Origin: DBFJGL01 sp048394785
GTDB taxonomy: Bacteria > Bacillota > Clostridia > Christensenellales > CAG-917
Assembly: GCA_048394785.1 (NCBI GenBank)
Contig: DBFJGL010000104.1
Location: forward strand, 1 to 27,828
DNA length: 27,828 nucleotides
Direction of reading: 5' to 3'
The notes under the pieces were generated by a model. The model saw only the letters and a list, made by a program, of their open reading frames with translations, had not been told where the DNA came from and ran no database searches. Positions 7,482 to 13,486 of this stretch are shown piece by piece (the first letter of the stretch is position 1; every line of letters starts with the position of its first letter). Made by a program: the position numbers and the translations under genes.

Positions 7482-7997
7482 TTACTTTTTGTTTTGAGGA
7501 GCGAGAATGGTATAAATCATTCTGCCCTCCTGTACGGGCGGCTTTTCGACGACGATGCCCTCGCCGGAAAGCTCGATGTATTCTTTTATGATGTTGACCG
7601 CAATCTCGGGGTGCGCCTGCTGTCTGCCTTTGAGCCTTATCGACGCCTTGACCTTATTGCCGTCCGCAATGAACTTTGCCGTCTGCGCCGCAAGCCGCTT
7701 GGTGTCGCCGACGTCGATTGTAGCCGACAGTCTGACCTCTTTGAGCTCGACGGTGTGCTGATTTTTCCGCGCCTCTTTTTCCCTTTTCTGCTGGTCGTAG
7801 CGGTATTTGCCGTAATCCATCAGCTTGCAGGTGGGCGGCTGCACGGTCGGAGGGGAAACTTTGCACAAGTCCAACCCCTTTTCGTAAGCGATGCTCTGAG
7901 CCTCCCTCACGGGTATGACGCCGTACTGAGTGCCGTCGTCCCCGATTAAACGAACCTCGCGGTCTCTAATCTGTTCATTGATTTGAAGTTCCTTCAT
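7482..7997 (-). CDS. infC: Translation initiation factor IF-3
   Basis: Seen: 171 residues. The N-terminal domain has Ile-Asn-Glu-Gln-Ile-Arg-Asp-Arg-Glu-Val-Arg-Leu-Ile (6-18), a Lys-rich linker lies around 70-85, and the C-terminal 30S-binding domain follows with Val-Lys-Ala-Ser-Ile-Arg-Leu-Lys-Gly-Arg-Gln. Known: IF-3 binds the 30S subunit, prevents premature subunit joining and checks the start codon. Many bacteria use a rare AUU start for infC so that IF-3 limits its own translation. Here a TGA stop directly precedes an ordinary ATG, so no upstream AUU start is possible and that feedback appears absent. Control probably lies in the attenuated leader instead. First gene of infC-rpmI-rplT. 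Confidence 0.97.
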   Translation of the reverse strand: MKELQINEQIRDREVRLIGDDGTQYGVIPVREAQSIAYEKGLDLCKVSPPTVQPPTCKLMDYGKYRYDQQKREKEARKNQHTVELKEVRLSATIDVGDTKRLAAQTAKFIADGNKVKASIRLKGRQQAHPEIAVNIIKEYIELSGEGIVVEKPPVQEGRMIYTILAPQNKK

Positions 7998-8168
7998 TCA
8001 CTACCTTTTGCCCAGCGGGCGAATTATCTATTTTCGCTGCCCGAACGTATCCGGGAACAGAAAAAATGCCGAAGCGCGCAAAGCTCTCCGACACCCGATA
8101 CTGCATACTGCATTTTAAGCGACGACCATTCAACGAAGCCGAATGGTGAAAGGAGAACCTTTACTTGC
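7998..8168 (-). promoter_or_regulatory. Structured 5' leader of infC, likely ribosomal-protein (L20-type) leader
   Basis: About 170 nt lie between the predicted transcription start (near 8168) and the infC ATG. Visible structures, in transcript order: AAAGG-TTCT-CCTTT, CCATTC/GAATGG with a 9-nt loop, a tandem ATGCAGT repeat, the terminator at 8061-8092, then CCCG/CGGG and GCGAA/TTCGC hairpins before the RBS. Known: Firmicute infC operons are autoregulated by L20 binding a leader that terminates transcription. I infer that class from gene context and from the terminator, not from a consensus match. Confidence 0.6.
8061..8092 (-). terminator. Attenuator (intrinsic terminator) inside the infC leader
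   Basis: Leftward: GTCGGAGAGC (8092-8083), loop TTTGC, GCGCTTCGGC (8077-8068), giving nine pairs with one mismatch, then A and a run of six T (8066-8061). It lies about 75 nt after the predicted transcription start and 64 nt before infC, so it can only act as an attenuator of the infC-rpmI-rplT operon. Confidence 0.72.
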
Positions 8169-8174
8169 TCGACT

Positions 8175-8203
8175 ATAATATCAAAAGCCTGCCGCTATGT
8201 CAA
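8175..8203 (-). promoter_or_regulatory. Strong promoter of infC-rpmI-rplT
   Basis: Leftward: perfect -35 TTGACA (8203-8198), 17-nt spacer, -10 TATTAT (8180-8175). This is one of the best sigma-A-type promoters in the window, as expected for translation genes. Confidence 0.88.
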
Positions 8204-8235
8204 CCGATTGAAAGTATAATTTTCGCTTTGTTTCA

Positions 8236-8255
8236 AACGGATTTTATAGTCCGTT
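8236..8255. other. Inverted repeat upstream of the infC promoter
   Basis: AACGGA and TCCGTT (8236-8241, 8250-8255) around an 8-nt AT loop, about 33 nt upstream of the infC -35. It could be an upstream regulatory site or part of the 3' region of tetR. No function can be read from sequence. Confidence 0.35.
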
Positions 8256-8285
8256 ATAAATATAGTTTATAATTTACGGCTTTGC

Positions 8286-8305
8286 GCCGCGGTTTTTGCC
8301 GCGGC
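8286..8305 (-). terminator. Possible terminator of tetR
   Basis: A perfect GCCGCGG/CCGCGGC 7-bp stem with a 6-nt loop lies 22 nt after the tetR stop. It lacks a following T-run, so termination would be weak or factor-dependent. Confidence 0.4.
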
Positions 8306-8326
8306 GGTTATAAGCGTCGTTATCCG

Positions 8327-8914
8327 TCATATGCTCTTTTTGACGTCCATAAACGAGTTGAGCCCGTTGGATATGATTTGAGCAAGCAGTCCCGCAATTT
8401 CCTTGGGGCTTTTTTTCATACCCGTATTCAGCCATTCTCTCACCACCGCGACGCACCCGTTGGTATTATAGGTGTATATCAGCTCTATATCGTCCTCTTT
8501 CAGTTTCAGTCCGCGCGCCCTCCACTCGGCGACGGTCTGGTCGTGCGCGGTTGCGATGATGTGATAGAGAAACTCCACATCGCCGTTTCTCGACAAAAGC
8601 ACCGTGCAGATGTCCTCGTTTTCGTAAATGGCTTTACATATTTCCTCAATCTGTTCCGACAGCGCATATTCTTTTGCGTCCGCGGTAAAAGCCCCTTTTA
8701 CCTTATCGAAAAACTCATCCTCTATGCTTGCAAGCAACTCCTCGGGGCTTTGATAATGGGCGTAAAACGTATTTCTGTTTATTTCGGCGCGGCGGCAAAG
8801 CTCGGTGGGCGTAATTTTGCCTACGGGCTTTTCTTTCATAAGGTCGAGCAACGCCTCTCTCAAAAACAATTTAGTATATCTGACTCTCTTGTCGTAACCG
8901 TTTTTTACCGCCAT
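8327..8914 (-). CDS. TetR/AcrR family transcriptional repressor
   Basis: Seen: 195 residues from ATG 8914, with GGAG about 8 nt upstream. The in-frame start at 8992 would add 26 residues running into the operator region and was rejected. The N-terminal DNA-binding domain (about 8-55) ends in the TetR helix-turn-helix pattern Thr-Pro-Thr-Glu-Leu-Cys-Arg-Arg-Ala-Glu-Ile-Asn-Arg-Asn-Thr-Phe-Tyr-Ala-His-Tyr (35-54). The C-terminal helical part is a ligand/dimer domain of the kind common in Clostridia; the ligand is unknown. It faces the MMPL transporter gene divergently, the classic repressor-efflux pairing. Its promoter and the transporter promoter overlap, and a perfect inverted repeat lies in both 5' regions, so auto-repression plus control of the pump is the likely design (inference). 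Confidence 0.92.
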   Translation of the reverse strand: MAVKNGYDKRVRYTKLFLREALLDLMKEKPVGKITPTELCRRAEINRNTFYAHYQSPEELLASIEDEFFDKVKGAFTADAKEYALSEQIEEICKAIYENEDICTVLLSRNGDVEFLYHIIATAHDQTVAEWRARGLKLKEDDIELIYTYNTNGCVAVVREWLNTGMKKSPKEIAGLLAQIISNGLNSFMDVKKSI

Positions 8915-8960
8915 AACATTTTCTCCGCAATTTTTAATGCAAATGCCGTTATCGAACGCT

Positions 8961-8978
8961 TTTTGCATTTTTTGCATA
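8961..8978. repeat. Tandem TTTTTGCAT-like direct repeat in the tetR 5' region
   Basis: TTTTGCAT occurs twice in tandem (about 8961-8976), just left of the inverted repeat. It lies in the transcribed tetR leader and could be an extra regulator site or simple AT-rich sequence. Confidence 0.4.
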
Positions 8979-8980
8979 CT

Positions 8981-9010
8981 AACATACAGCAAAATAACGA
9001 ACTGTATGTT
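8981..9010. promoter_or_regulatory. Candidate TetR operator between tetR and the MMPL transporter
   Basis: Perfect 9-bp inverted repeat AACATACAG-N12-CTGTATGTT (arms 8981-8989 and 9002-9010). The right arm overlaps the -35 of the transporter promoter, and the whole site lies just downstream of the tetR start of transcription. A second element, TAACGAAC, is repeated directly at 8995-9002 and 9015-9022, exactly 20 bp apart. Which of the two is bound by the repressor is unknown. Confidence 0.55.
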
Positions 9011-9038
9011 GACTTAACGAACACTCTGTCATTATAAT
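9009..9038 (+). promoter_or_regulatory. Promoter of the MMPL transporter
   Basis: -35 TTGACT (9009-9014), 18-nt spacer, perfect -10 TATAAT (9033-9038). The transcript would carry a roughly 168-nt leader before the ATG at 9213. That leader includes a tiny frame Met-Lys-Ser-Lys-Arg-Glu-Val (9181-9204) ending 8 nt before the gene. The region holds no other clear gene. Confidence 0.65.
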
Positions 9039-9059
9039 ATTGTAACTTAATTATGTCAA
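9031..9059 (-). promoter_or_regulatory. Consensus promoter of tetR, overlapping the MMPL promoter
   Basis: Leftward: perfect -35 TTGACA (9059-9054), 17-nt spacer, perfect -10 TATAAT (9036-9031). Its -10 shares four bases with the rightward -10 at 9033-9038 through the palindrome ATTATAAT. Confidence 0.82.
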
Positions 9060-9212
9060 TATCGTATATTGCAGTGCGCGCATAACCGCAATGATGCGGC
9101 AAACGGCAAAAGACGCGCTCAATATCCGAAAATACGAATAATGTCCCGAAAACGGCGGCTCTGTAACGGGCGGTATAAAAATGAAAAGTAAACGAGAGGT
9201 ATAGATATTTAT

Positions 9213-11762
9213 ATGAAGTCGGTGCGTTCAAAAGAAAAACTTGCATACAGATTCGCGAATTTTGTCGTCAAATACAAATGGCTCGTCATAGGACTGTTTA
9301 TAGCGGGACTCATCGCGTCCTGCGTGACTATGACGCTGAACAAAGTCAGTTATAATCTCGCGGAATATCTGCCCGAGGACAGCATATCCACCAAAGCAAT
9401 GCAGATTATGCGCGACGAGTTTGACGACAAAGGTATGCTCTACGTTATGGTAGAGGACGTAAACGACGAGCAAATCGCGCAAATATCCAAGGATATGGCG
9501 GCAATTCCCGGCGTTTCCGCGGTAATTCCCACCTCCGTAAACAAAGAAACGGGCGACGTGCTCTACACCGTAATGTTCAGCGACTACGACGCCACGCAAG
9601 GCGTGTTCGACAGCACCGAAGAACTGCTCGAATATCTTTCCGACAAACCGTCTTACATCACGGGGCAGTCGGCTTTCACCTACTATACCCGCAAAGAAAC
9701 CGAGGACAGCATTCTGAAACTCGGCATAGTCATCGTGCTCATAATTCTCGCAATGTTGATTTTCACCTCGCGCACTTTCTTCGAGCTGGTGCCTATGATA
9801 ATAGTTTTCGGCATATCCATCGCGATGAATATGGGCACCAACTATTGGTTTAACGGCATATCGTACGTGTCCAATCTCGTTGCGCTCGTGCTGCAAATCG
9901 CGCTGTCCATCGACTATTCCGTGATTTTACTCCACCGATTTATGGAGGAGAAACAGCTCGGCTGCGACGCAAAACAGGCGGCTGTAAACTCGCTTGCAAA
10001 GGGAGTATCCGAAATTCTGTCCAGCTCATTCACGACAATCGCCGGGCTTGCCTCTCTGCTTTTAATGACTCTGCCAATAGGCGTGGAAATAGGACTGTCG
10101 CTTGCAAAGAGCATCGTGTTCAGCCTTATCACCGTAATATTCCTTATGCCCGCCCTGCTCGTGGTATTTCAGAAACCGCTTGAAAAGACCAAACACAAAT
10201 CTTTCGTGCCCAACGTCACGAAACCGGCGCGCGCCATCGTCCGCGCAAGAAAAGTCATTGTTCCGCTGTTTTTGGTGATAATCGTACTCTCGGGCGTGGG
10301 ACAGTCCTTCAACACCTACGCGTTCAATATGAACGGCGGCTCGTATATCGTCGGCGCAAAGGACGCAATCGAACCTTCCTTCGGCACGCTCAACGACTTT
10401 GTCGTCATTGTCCCGAACGGCGATTACAAAAAGGAACGCGCGCTCGCCGAAGATGTTTTGGAATATGAAATCATAGACAGCGGAATGTCGCTTGCAAACT
10501 TCAAAATCTCCGACCTTTCGAGTTTCGGCGGAGGCGCGGACGGCGGCTTTGACATAGGAAACGTCACTCTGCCCGACTTTGTCGAAATCACCCCCGACAC
10601 TTATCTTACCGACATAGCGTTCACGCGCGTTGAGTACGACGAAATCGCAGACTGCATTATCGCAGAATTAAATCTCGGTTCTATTACGGGCGAACTTGTA
10701 AAAAGTTACGTATTGGGCATATACGACGGTTATGCCGAGAAAGCGGGCATAGAAGACGGCGCGTCCGTTCCCGTCGTCAAGCTCGTATTGCACGCCCTTA
10801 ACGACGAAGACATTATGAAGCTTGTAGGCAATATCGAAGGCGCAAAAGAATACGTCGCTATGCTCTCACAGCTCACGGCGTTGGAAAGCGAAAACTATGC
10901 GCGCCTGCGTTTCAACATAAAATCCGACGTCGAAGGCGAGGATACGTTTGCGTTTATTTCTGAGGTCAAATCCACCATTGCGGAGCATTACGGCGAATAC
11001 TACATCGCCGGAGAAAGCGTGGTTTGCTACGAAATGGCTGAGCTTTTCCCCCGCGACAATATGCTTGTCAGCGTCTGTATAGTGGTGTTTATCCTCATAA
11101 TACTGCTTGCTATGTTCCGCAACCTCGCGCTGCCCTTCGTGCTCATTCTCGCCATACAGGGCGGCATTTGGATAAACTTTGTGATACCCTTCCTCGCGGG
11201 CAACGCCGTTTCGTTTATCGGCTATCTCATAATAAGCGCAATTCAGATGGGCGCGACGATAGACTATGCAATAGTACTCACAAACCGCTACCGCAGTATC
11301 AAAAAAGACTTCTCGGACAGACTCGACGCAATGGCTGCGGCGCAAAATGCGGTGTTCCCGACCATCATTACGTCGGGCGTAATTCTCACGGTCACGGGCT
11401 TTGCTCTTGGGCTTGCCACTTCGGGCGTTGTCGCGGATATGGGTATGCTGCTCGGCATCGGAACTTTGATATCGATGTTAGTCGTGCTGTTCGTGCTCCC
11501 CTCACTGCTCCTCGTATGCGAAGGCATAACGTCGAAGGCGGACTTTTCAACGCTTTTCAAACGCAAGAAGCGCGCAGGCGCAGCCGACGTACAAACGGTA
11601 TGCGACGACGCCGAATGCGACTTTTCGCAAAACGGCGCAGACGCCTCTTCCGACGGTTCGAAATTGTCGGACTGCGAAAATATCGACGACGTAAATACCG
11701 AAAATACGCTTTTGGACAATGCCGAAGGCGATAATTTGCGCGACGGCTCAAAAAACGACTGA
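9213..11762 (+). CDS. MMPL/RND family transporter
   Basis: Seen: 849 residues from ATG 9213, with GAGAGGT about 12 nt upstream (longer than usual). Layout: transmembrane helix 1 at about 23-42, an extracytoplasmic domain, helices 2-6 (about 168-325), a long loop with a second extracytoplasmic domain (about 365-620), helices 7-12 (about 625-775), then a polar tail. The paired Asp-Tyr motifs of the MMPL proton relay are present: Asp234-Tyr235 in Ser-Ile-Asp-Tyr-Ser and Asp684-Tyr685 in Thr-Ile-Asp-Tyr-Ala. Known: such pumps use the proton gradient to export lipids or hydrophobic drugs, and many Gram-positive members are TetR-controlled. The substrate is unknown. The last 75 residues are acidic, Asp/Asn/Ser-rich with scattered Cys, and look disordered; they are not part of the conserved fold. 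Confidence 0.93.
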   Translation: MKSVRSKEKLAYRFANFVVKYKWLVIGLFIAGLIASCVTMTLNKVSYNLAEYLPEDSISTKAMQIMRDEFDDKGMLYVMVEDVNDEQIAQISKDMAAIPGVSAVIPTSVNKETGDVLYTVMFSDYDATQGVFDSTEELLEYLSDKPSYITGQSAFTYYTRKETEDSILKLGIVIVLIILAMLIFTSRTFFELVPMIIVFGISIAMNMGTNYWFNGISYVSNLVALVLQIALSIDYSVILLHRFMEEKQLGCDAKQAAVNSLAKGVSEILSSSFTTIAGLASLLLMTLPIGVEIGLSLAKSIVFSLITVIFLMPALLVVFQKPLEKTKHKSFVPNVTKPARAIVRARKVIVPLFLVIIVLSGVGQSFNTYAFNMNGGSYIVGAKDAIEPSFGTLNDFVVIVPNGDYKKERALAEDVLEYEIIDSGMSLANFKISDLSSFGGGADGGFDIGNVTLPDFVEITPDTYLTDIAFTRVEYDEIADCIIAELNLGSITGELVKSYVLGIYDGYAEKAGIEDGASVPVVKLVLHALNDEDIMKLVGNIEGAKEYVAMLSQLTALESENYARLRFNIKSDVEGEDTFAFISEVKSTIAEHYGEYYIAGESVVCYEMAELFPRDNMLVSVCIVVFILIILLAMFRNLALPFVLILAIQGGIWINFVIPFLAGNAVSFIGYLIISAIQMGATIDYAIVLTNRYRSIKKDFSDRLDAMAAAQNAVFPTIITSGVILTVTGFALGLATSGVVADMGMLLGIGTLISMLVVLFVLPSLLLVCEGITSKADFSTLFKRKKRAGAADVQTVCDDAECDFSQNGADASSDGSKLSDCENIDDVNTENTLLDNAEGDNLRDGSKND

Positions 11763-11812
11763 GGCGAGAGTAAGACGAGTCGTCGCGTTGCCGACGCATA
11801 AATTCCCGTTCT

Positions 11813-11834
11813 GTATATAAACGGTATATAAACG
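11813..11834. repeat. Tandem 11-bp repeat after the MMPL gene
   Basis: GTATATAAACG occurs twice back to back (11813-11823, 11824-11834). It lies in the AT-rich 172-nt stretch between the transporter stop and the terminator at 11935, which shows no gene. Confidence 0.6.
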
Positions 11835-11934
11835 GTTCAATGATGTAAAAGTTTAATTCAATAAAAGCTCAATGCTTCGGATTGGTTTTCAAACTTTATT
11901 TCTTACTGCAATTCCGCATAAAAATCTAAAATGC

Positions 11935-11968
11935 AAAAACAAGGGGAGCGACCGCTCCCCTTGTTTTT
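11935..11968. terminator. Bidirectional terminator between the MMPL gene and the Cys-rich peptide gene
   Basis: A near-perfect palindrome with 16-nt arms (11935-11950, 11953-11968), GC core AAGGGGAGCG/CGCTCCCCTT, A-run on the left and T-run on the right. It lies 6 nt after the stop of the leftward Cys-rich gene, its clearest client. It can also stop rightward transcription from the transporter. Confidence 0.93.
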
Positions 11969-11974
11969 TGCCGC

Positions 11975-12166
11975 TTACTTGCAGCCGCAGCCGCAGCCGC
12001 AGCCGCAGCAGTTGAGTATGAGCAACAGCCAGATAATATCGCAGCAGCAATTATTGCCGCCGCAGCCCATACCTCCGCCGTTGCAGCAGCAGAGAAGAAG
12101 GATGGGAAGTAAGCAGTCACAACCCATACCGCAGCCGTTTGCACCACCGTTTGCAAAGAAATTCAT
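11975..12166 (-). CDS. Uncharacterised 63-residue cysteine/glycine-rich peptide
   Basis: Seen: ATG 12166 with an ideal GGAGGT 7 nt upstream, 63 codons, and a strong terminator 6 nt after the stop. Sixteen cysteines (12, 16, 18, 26-28, 35, 40-42, 53, 54, 56, 58, 60, 62) make up a quarter of the chain. Two imperfect repeats of 19-residue period are visible: Asn-Gly-Cys-Gly-Met-Gly-Cys (10-16) and Asn-Gly-Gly-Gly-Met-Gly-Cys (29-35). Each is followed by a short hydrophobic run (Leu-Leu-Pro-Ile-Leu-Leu-Leu at 19-25; Ile-Ile-Trp-Leu-Leu-Leu-Ile-Leu at 44-51) between Cys clusters. The chain ends in four Cys-Gly alternations and a Lys. There is no signal peptide, and the hydrophobic runs are too short to span a membrane. 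I do not recognise a named family. Metal or cluster binding, or a disulfide-rich coat-type peptide, are guesses. Confidence 0.85.
   Translation of the reverse strand: MNFFANGGANGCGMGCDCLLPILLLCCCNGGGMGCGGNNCCCDIIWLLLILNCCGCGCGCGCK
11981..12010. repeat. Hexanucleotide repeat encoding the Cys-Gly tail
   Basis: About four and a half copies of a CAGCCG-type hexamer (top strand) encode the Gly-Cys alternations at residues 54-62 of the leftward Cys-rich peptide. Loss or gain of a unit would add or remove one Cys-Gly pair without a frameshift. The gap 12167-12440 upstream of the gene shows a GTCGG/CCGAC hairpin near 12336-12354 and no clear promoter. Confidence 0.75.
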
Positions 12167-12429
12167 AATATGTACCTCCGAGTTATTTGGATTTCTCCTA
12201 ACTTACCATACGCAACCGAGCGGAAAAGTGTTCATACCCTGCCGCCGCAAAAGAAAAAAGGATAAAACAACGGCGGAGGGCGGCGCGAACTCGGAGCATA
12301 TTCGGAAAATACTTAATTGGACGAATTTGTTTATAGTCGGCAGGCAAAACCGACGAACAGCGGCGGCGTACGTTCAGAATAAATCGTGCGCATTTTGCGC
12401 GCGCGTGCATTTAACCGAGTATAAATAAA

Positions 12430-12435
12430 TATAAT
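12430..12435 (+). promoter_or_regulatory. Candidate -10 element directly before the TspO-like gene
   Basis: TATAAT lies 5 nt before the GTG start at 12441, so transcription would begin at or next to the start codon. No good -35 is visible at 16-18 nt. A second TATAAA lies at 12420-12425. Confidence 0.35.
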
Positions 12436-12440
12436 TCTCT

Positions 12441-12905
12441 GTGGACACAATTAAACGGCTGGCTGGATTGGTATCGGGGTTATTCTGTACGCTGATTGTA
12501 GCGTGGCTTTGCGCATATTGTCTTAAAATAGATTTTATATGGTACAACGCGCTCTATAAACCCACGTTTGTGCCGTCCGGCGGATACTTTACACTTATGC
12601 TGAGCATATGCTACGCTTCCACGGTATGGGTTGTCGGAAGGCTGGTCAAAGGAAAACACATCTTCCCGTCAATGCTTATTTTCTCTGCCCTCGGCATAAG
12701 CTGCATTTTATTCGTACACATTTTTTTCGGACTTAAAAACGTGTACGCGGCGGCAGTTGCGGCGGCGTTCGCGTGCGCGTTTTCCGCGGCGTTATTCGTG
12801 CGCTTTCTCATAAAAGACAAACTCACCGCGCTGATATACCTCCCCTCATTCGTTTTTAACAGTTACGCATTCGTCACCGCGCTCGCGATAGCTATGTACA
12901 ACTGA
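12441..12905 (+). CDS. TspO/MBR family tryptophan-rich sensory protein homologue
   Basis: Seen: 154 residues in five hydrophobic helices, the TspO layout and length. The signature Trp-Tyr-Asn-Ala-Leu-Tyr-Lys-Pro-Thr-Phe-Val-Pro-Ser (34-46) matches the family's Trp-Tyr-x-x-Leu-x-Lys-Pro-x-Phe-x-Pro-Pro loop, with Ser for the second Pro. The last helix ends Ala-Ile-Ala-Met-Tyr-Asn, like the family's terminal Asn. It is poorer in Trp than classic members. The start is GTG: an in-frame stop at 12432-12434 excludes anything further upstream, and no Shine-Dalgarno sequence precedes the GTG. Known: TspO proteins bind porphyrins and are tied to stress and tetrapyrrole handling. No heme genes are adjacent. 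The family call is likely but the divergence leaves doubt. Confidence 0.78.
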   Translation: MDTIKRLAGLVSGLFCTLIVAWLCAYCLKIDFIWYNALYKPTFVPSGGYFTLMLSICYASTVWVVGRLVKGKHIFPSMLIFSALGISCILFVHIFFGLKNVYAAAVAAAFACAFSAALFVRFLIKDKLTALIYLPSFVFNSYAFVTALAIAMYN

Positions 12906-12977
12906 CGGCATATTATAAAGGATTTGTATGAGCGTATTTTAATTCGGCGTTGCGTTTGAAAAATATTTTGCGCTTTT

Positions 12978-13006
12978 AGAAAAAACCGCTTCTTGCGAAG
13001 CGGTTT
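12978..13006 (-). terminator. Terminator of the feo operon
   Basis: Leftward: AAACCGCTTC-GCAA-GAAGCGGTTT (13006-12983), with the T-run extending TTTTTTCT to 12978. It stops leftward transcription 170 nt beyond the small feo peptide gene. Rightward it lacks a T-run, so it is directional. Confidence 0.78.
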
Positions 13007-13175
13007 GCATTCGGTATTCCTTTAGGTCAACTGCAATATTGAGGGAGATTATAGGTTATGAGCGATTATTTTGATTATGTTTTCCGCAGCCGCCATCGCT
13101 TTCGGCTGCGATTTTGCGCAGTTTCTTTTGCAAGGTCATACGCCTTGTTTGTCACGGAATACCGACCCGTTCTGC
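13007..13175. other. 3' region of the feo operon: no clear gene, inverted repeats
   Basis: The 169-nt stretch between the feo peptide stop and the terminator has no supported gene. Tiny leftward frames of 26-27 codons exist without good ribosome binding sites. It is bounded by a perfect 10-bp inverted pair, TCGGTATTCC (13011-13020) and GGAATACCGA (13156-13165), and contains a CGCAGCCG/CGGCTGCG hairpin near 13087-13112. It probably folds as an extended 3' UTR. Confidence 0.45.
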
Positions 13176-13376
13176 TTATTTTTCTATGTCGTTGCCGTTA
13201 CAGCCGTGCTCATACGGGCAGGACGAACAGCATCCTCCGCAGCCGCCCGACGGCTTTTTGCCTTCGGCGACCGCGCGTGCGTCGCGCCGCTTTTTTAAGA
13301 CGTGAAACACGACCGTTCCCGCCACAATCGCAACTGCAATCACCGCGACTATTATTCCTACTATGTCGTTACCCAT
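13176..13376 (-). CDS. FeoB-associated Cys-rich membrane peptide
   Basis: Seen: 66 residues with AGGAGG 6 nt before the ATG. Layout: a short N-terminus, one transmembrane helix (about 5-25), a basic patch Lys-Lys-Arg-Arg-Asp-Ala-Arg (29-35), then a Cys cluster Gly-Gly-Cys-Gly-Gly-Cys-Cys-Ser-Ser-Cys-Pro (44-54) and a final Cys-Asn-Gly near 59. Known: a family of such small proteins follows feoB in many Firmicutes and is named only by that association. A role in handling Fe2+ at the cytoplasmic mouth of FeoB is plausible but unproven. It lies 110 nt after feoB, and the gap is occupied by a folded element. Last gene of the operon. Confidence 0.9.
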   Translation of the reverse strand: MGNDIVGIIVAVIAVAIVAGTVVFHVLKKRRDARAVAEGKKPSGGCGGCCSSCPYEHGCNGNDIEK

Positions 13377-13415
13377 CGTTCGCCTCCTGCAATTTAATAC
13401 TCTGTACCGCGGTTT

Positions 13416-13474
13416 TATACTCTCCTCGGGCAGCGTTAACTGCCCGTTGTGCGAATACCCGTCGCGAGAGTATA
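13416..13474 (-). other. Folded intercistronic element between feoB and the Cys-rich peptide gene
   Basis: A perfect 9-bp outer stem TATACTCTC/GAGAGTATA (13416-13424, 13466-13474) encloses an inner 7-bp hairpin CGGGCAG/CTGCCCG (13427-13433, 13440-13446). No T-run follows, so it is more likely an RNA stability, processing or partial-termination element than a terminator. Confidence 0.6.
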
Positions 13475-13486
13475 GTCCCGCACATT

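Noticed and set aside
6996..7949. Rightward open frame of 317 codons opposite infC-rpmI-rplT
   Set aside because: It spans three conserved ribosomal/initiation genes on the other strand.
9181..9204. Seven-codon frame before the MMPL gene as an attenuating leader peptide
   Set aside because: Too short, no own RBS, no terminator or antiterminator partner; noted only as a curiosity.
11981..12080. CAG/CCG repeats as a possible CRISPR or tandem repeat array
   Set aside because: The units are short, have no unique spacers, and are explained by the codons of the Cys-rich peptide.
11931..12428. Rightward frame rich in Gln/Pro (165 codons) over the Cys-rich peptide gene
   Set aside because: The Gln/Pro repeats are the reverse reading of the Cys/Gly codons; the leftward frame has the RBS and terminator.
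13080..13175. Short leftward frames (26-27 codons) after the feo peptide, as an additional feo gene
   Set aside because: Weak or absent ribosome binding sites and no resemblance to FeoC or other known feo peptides.
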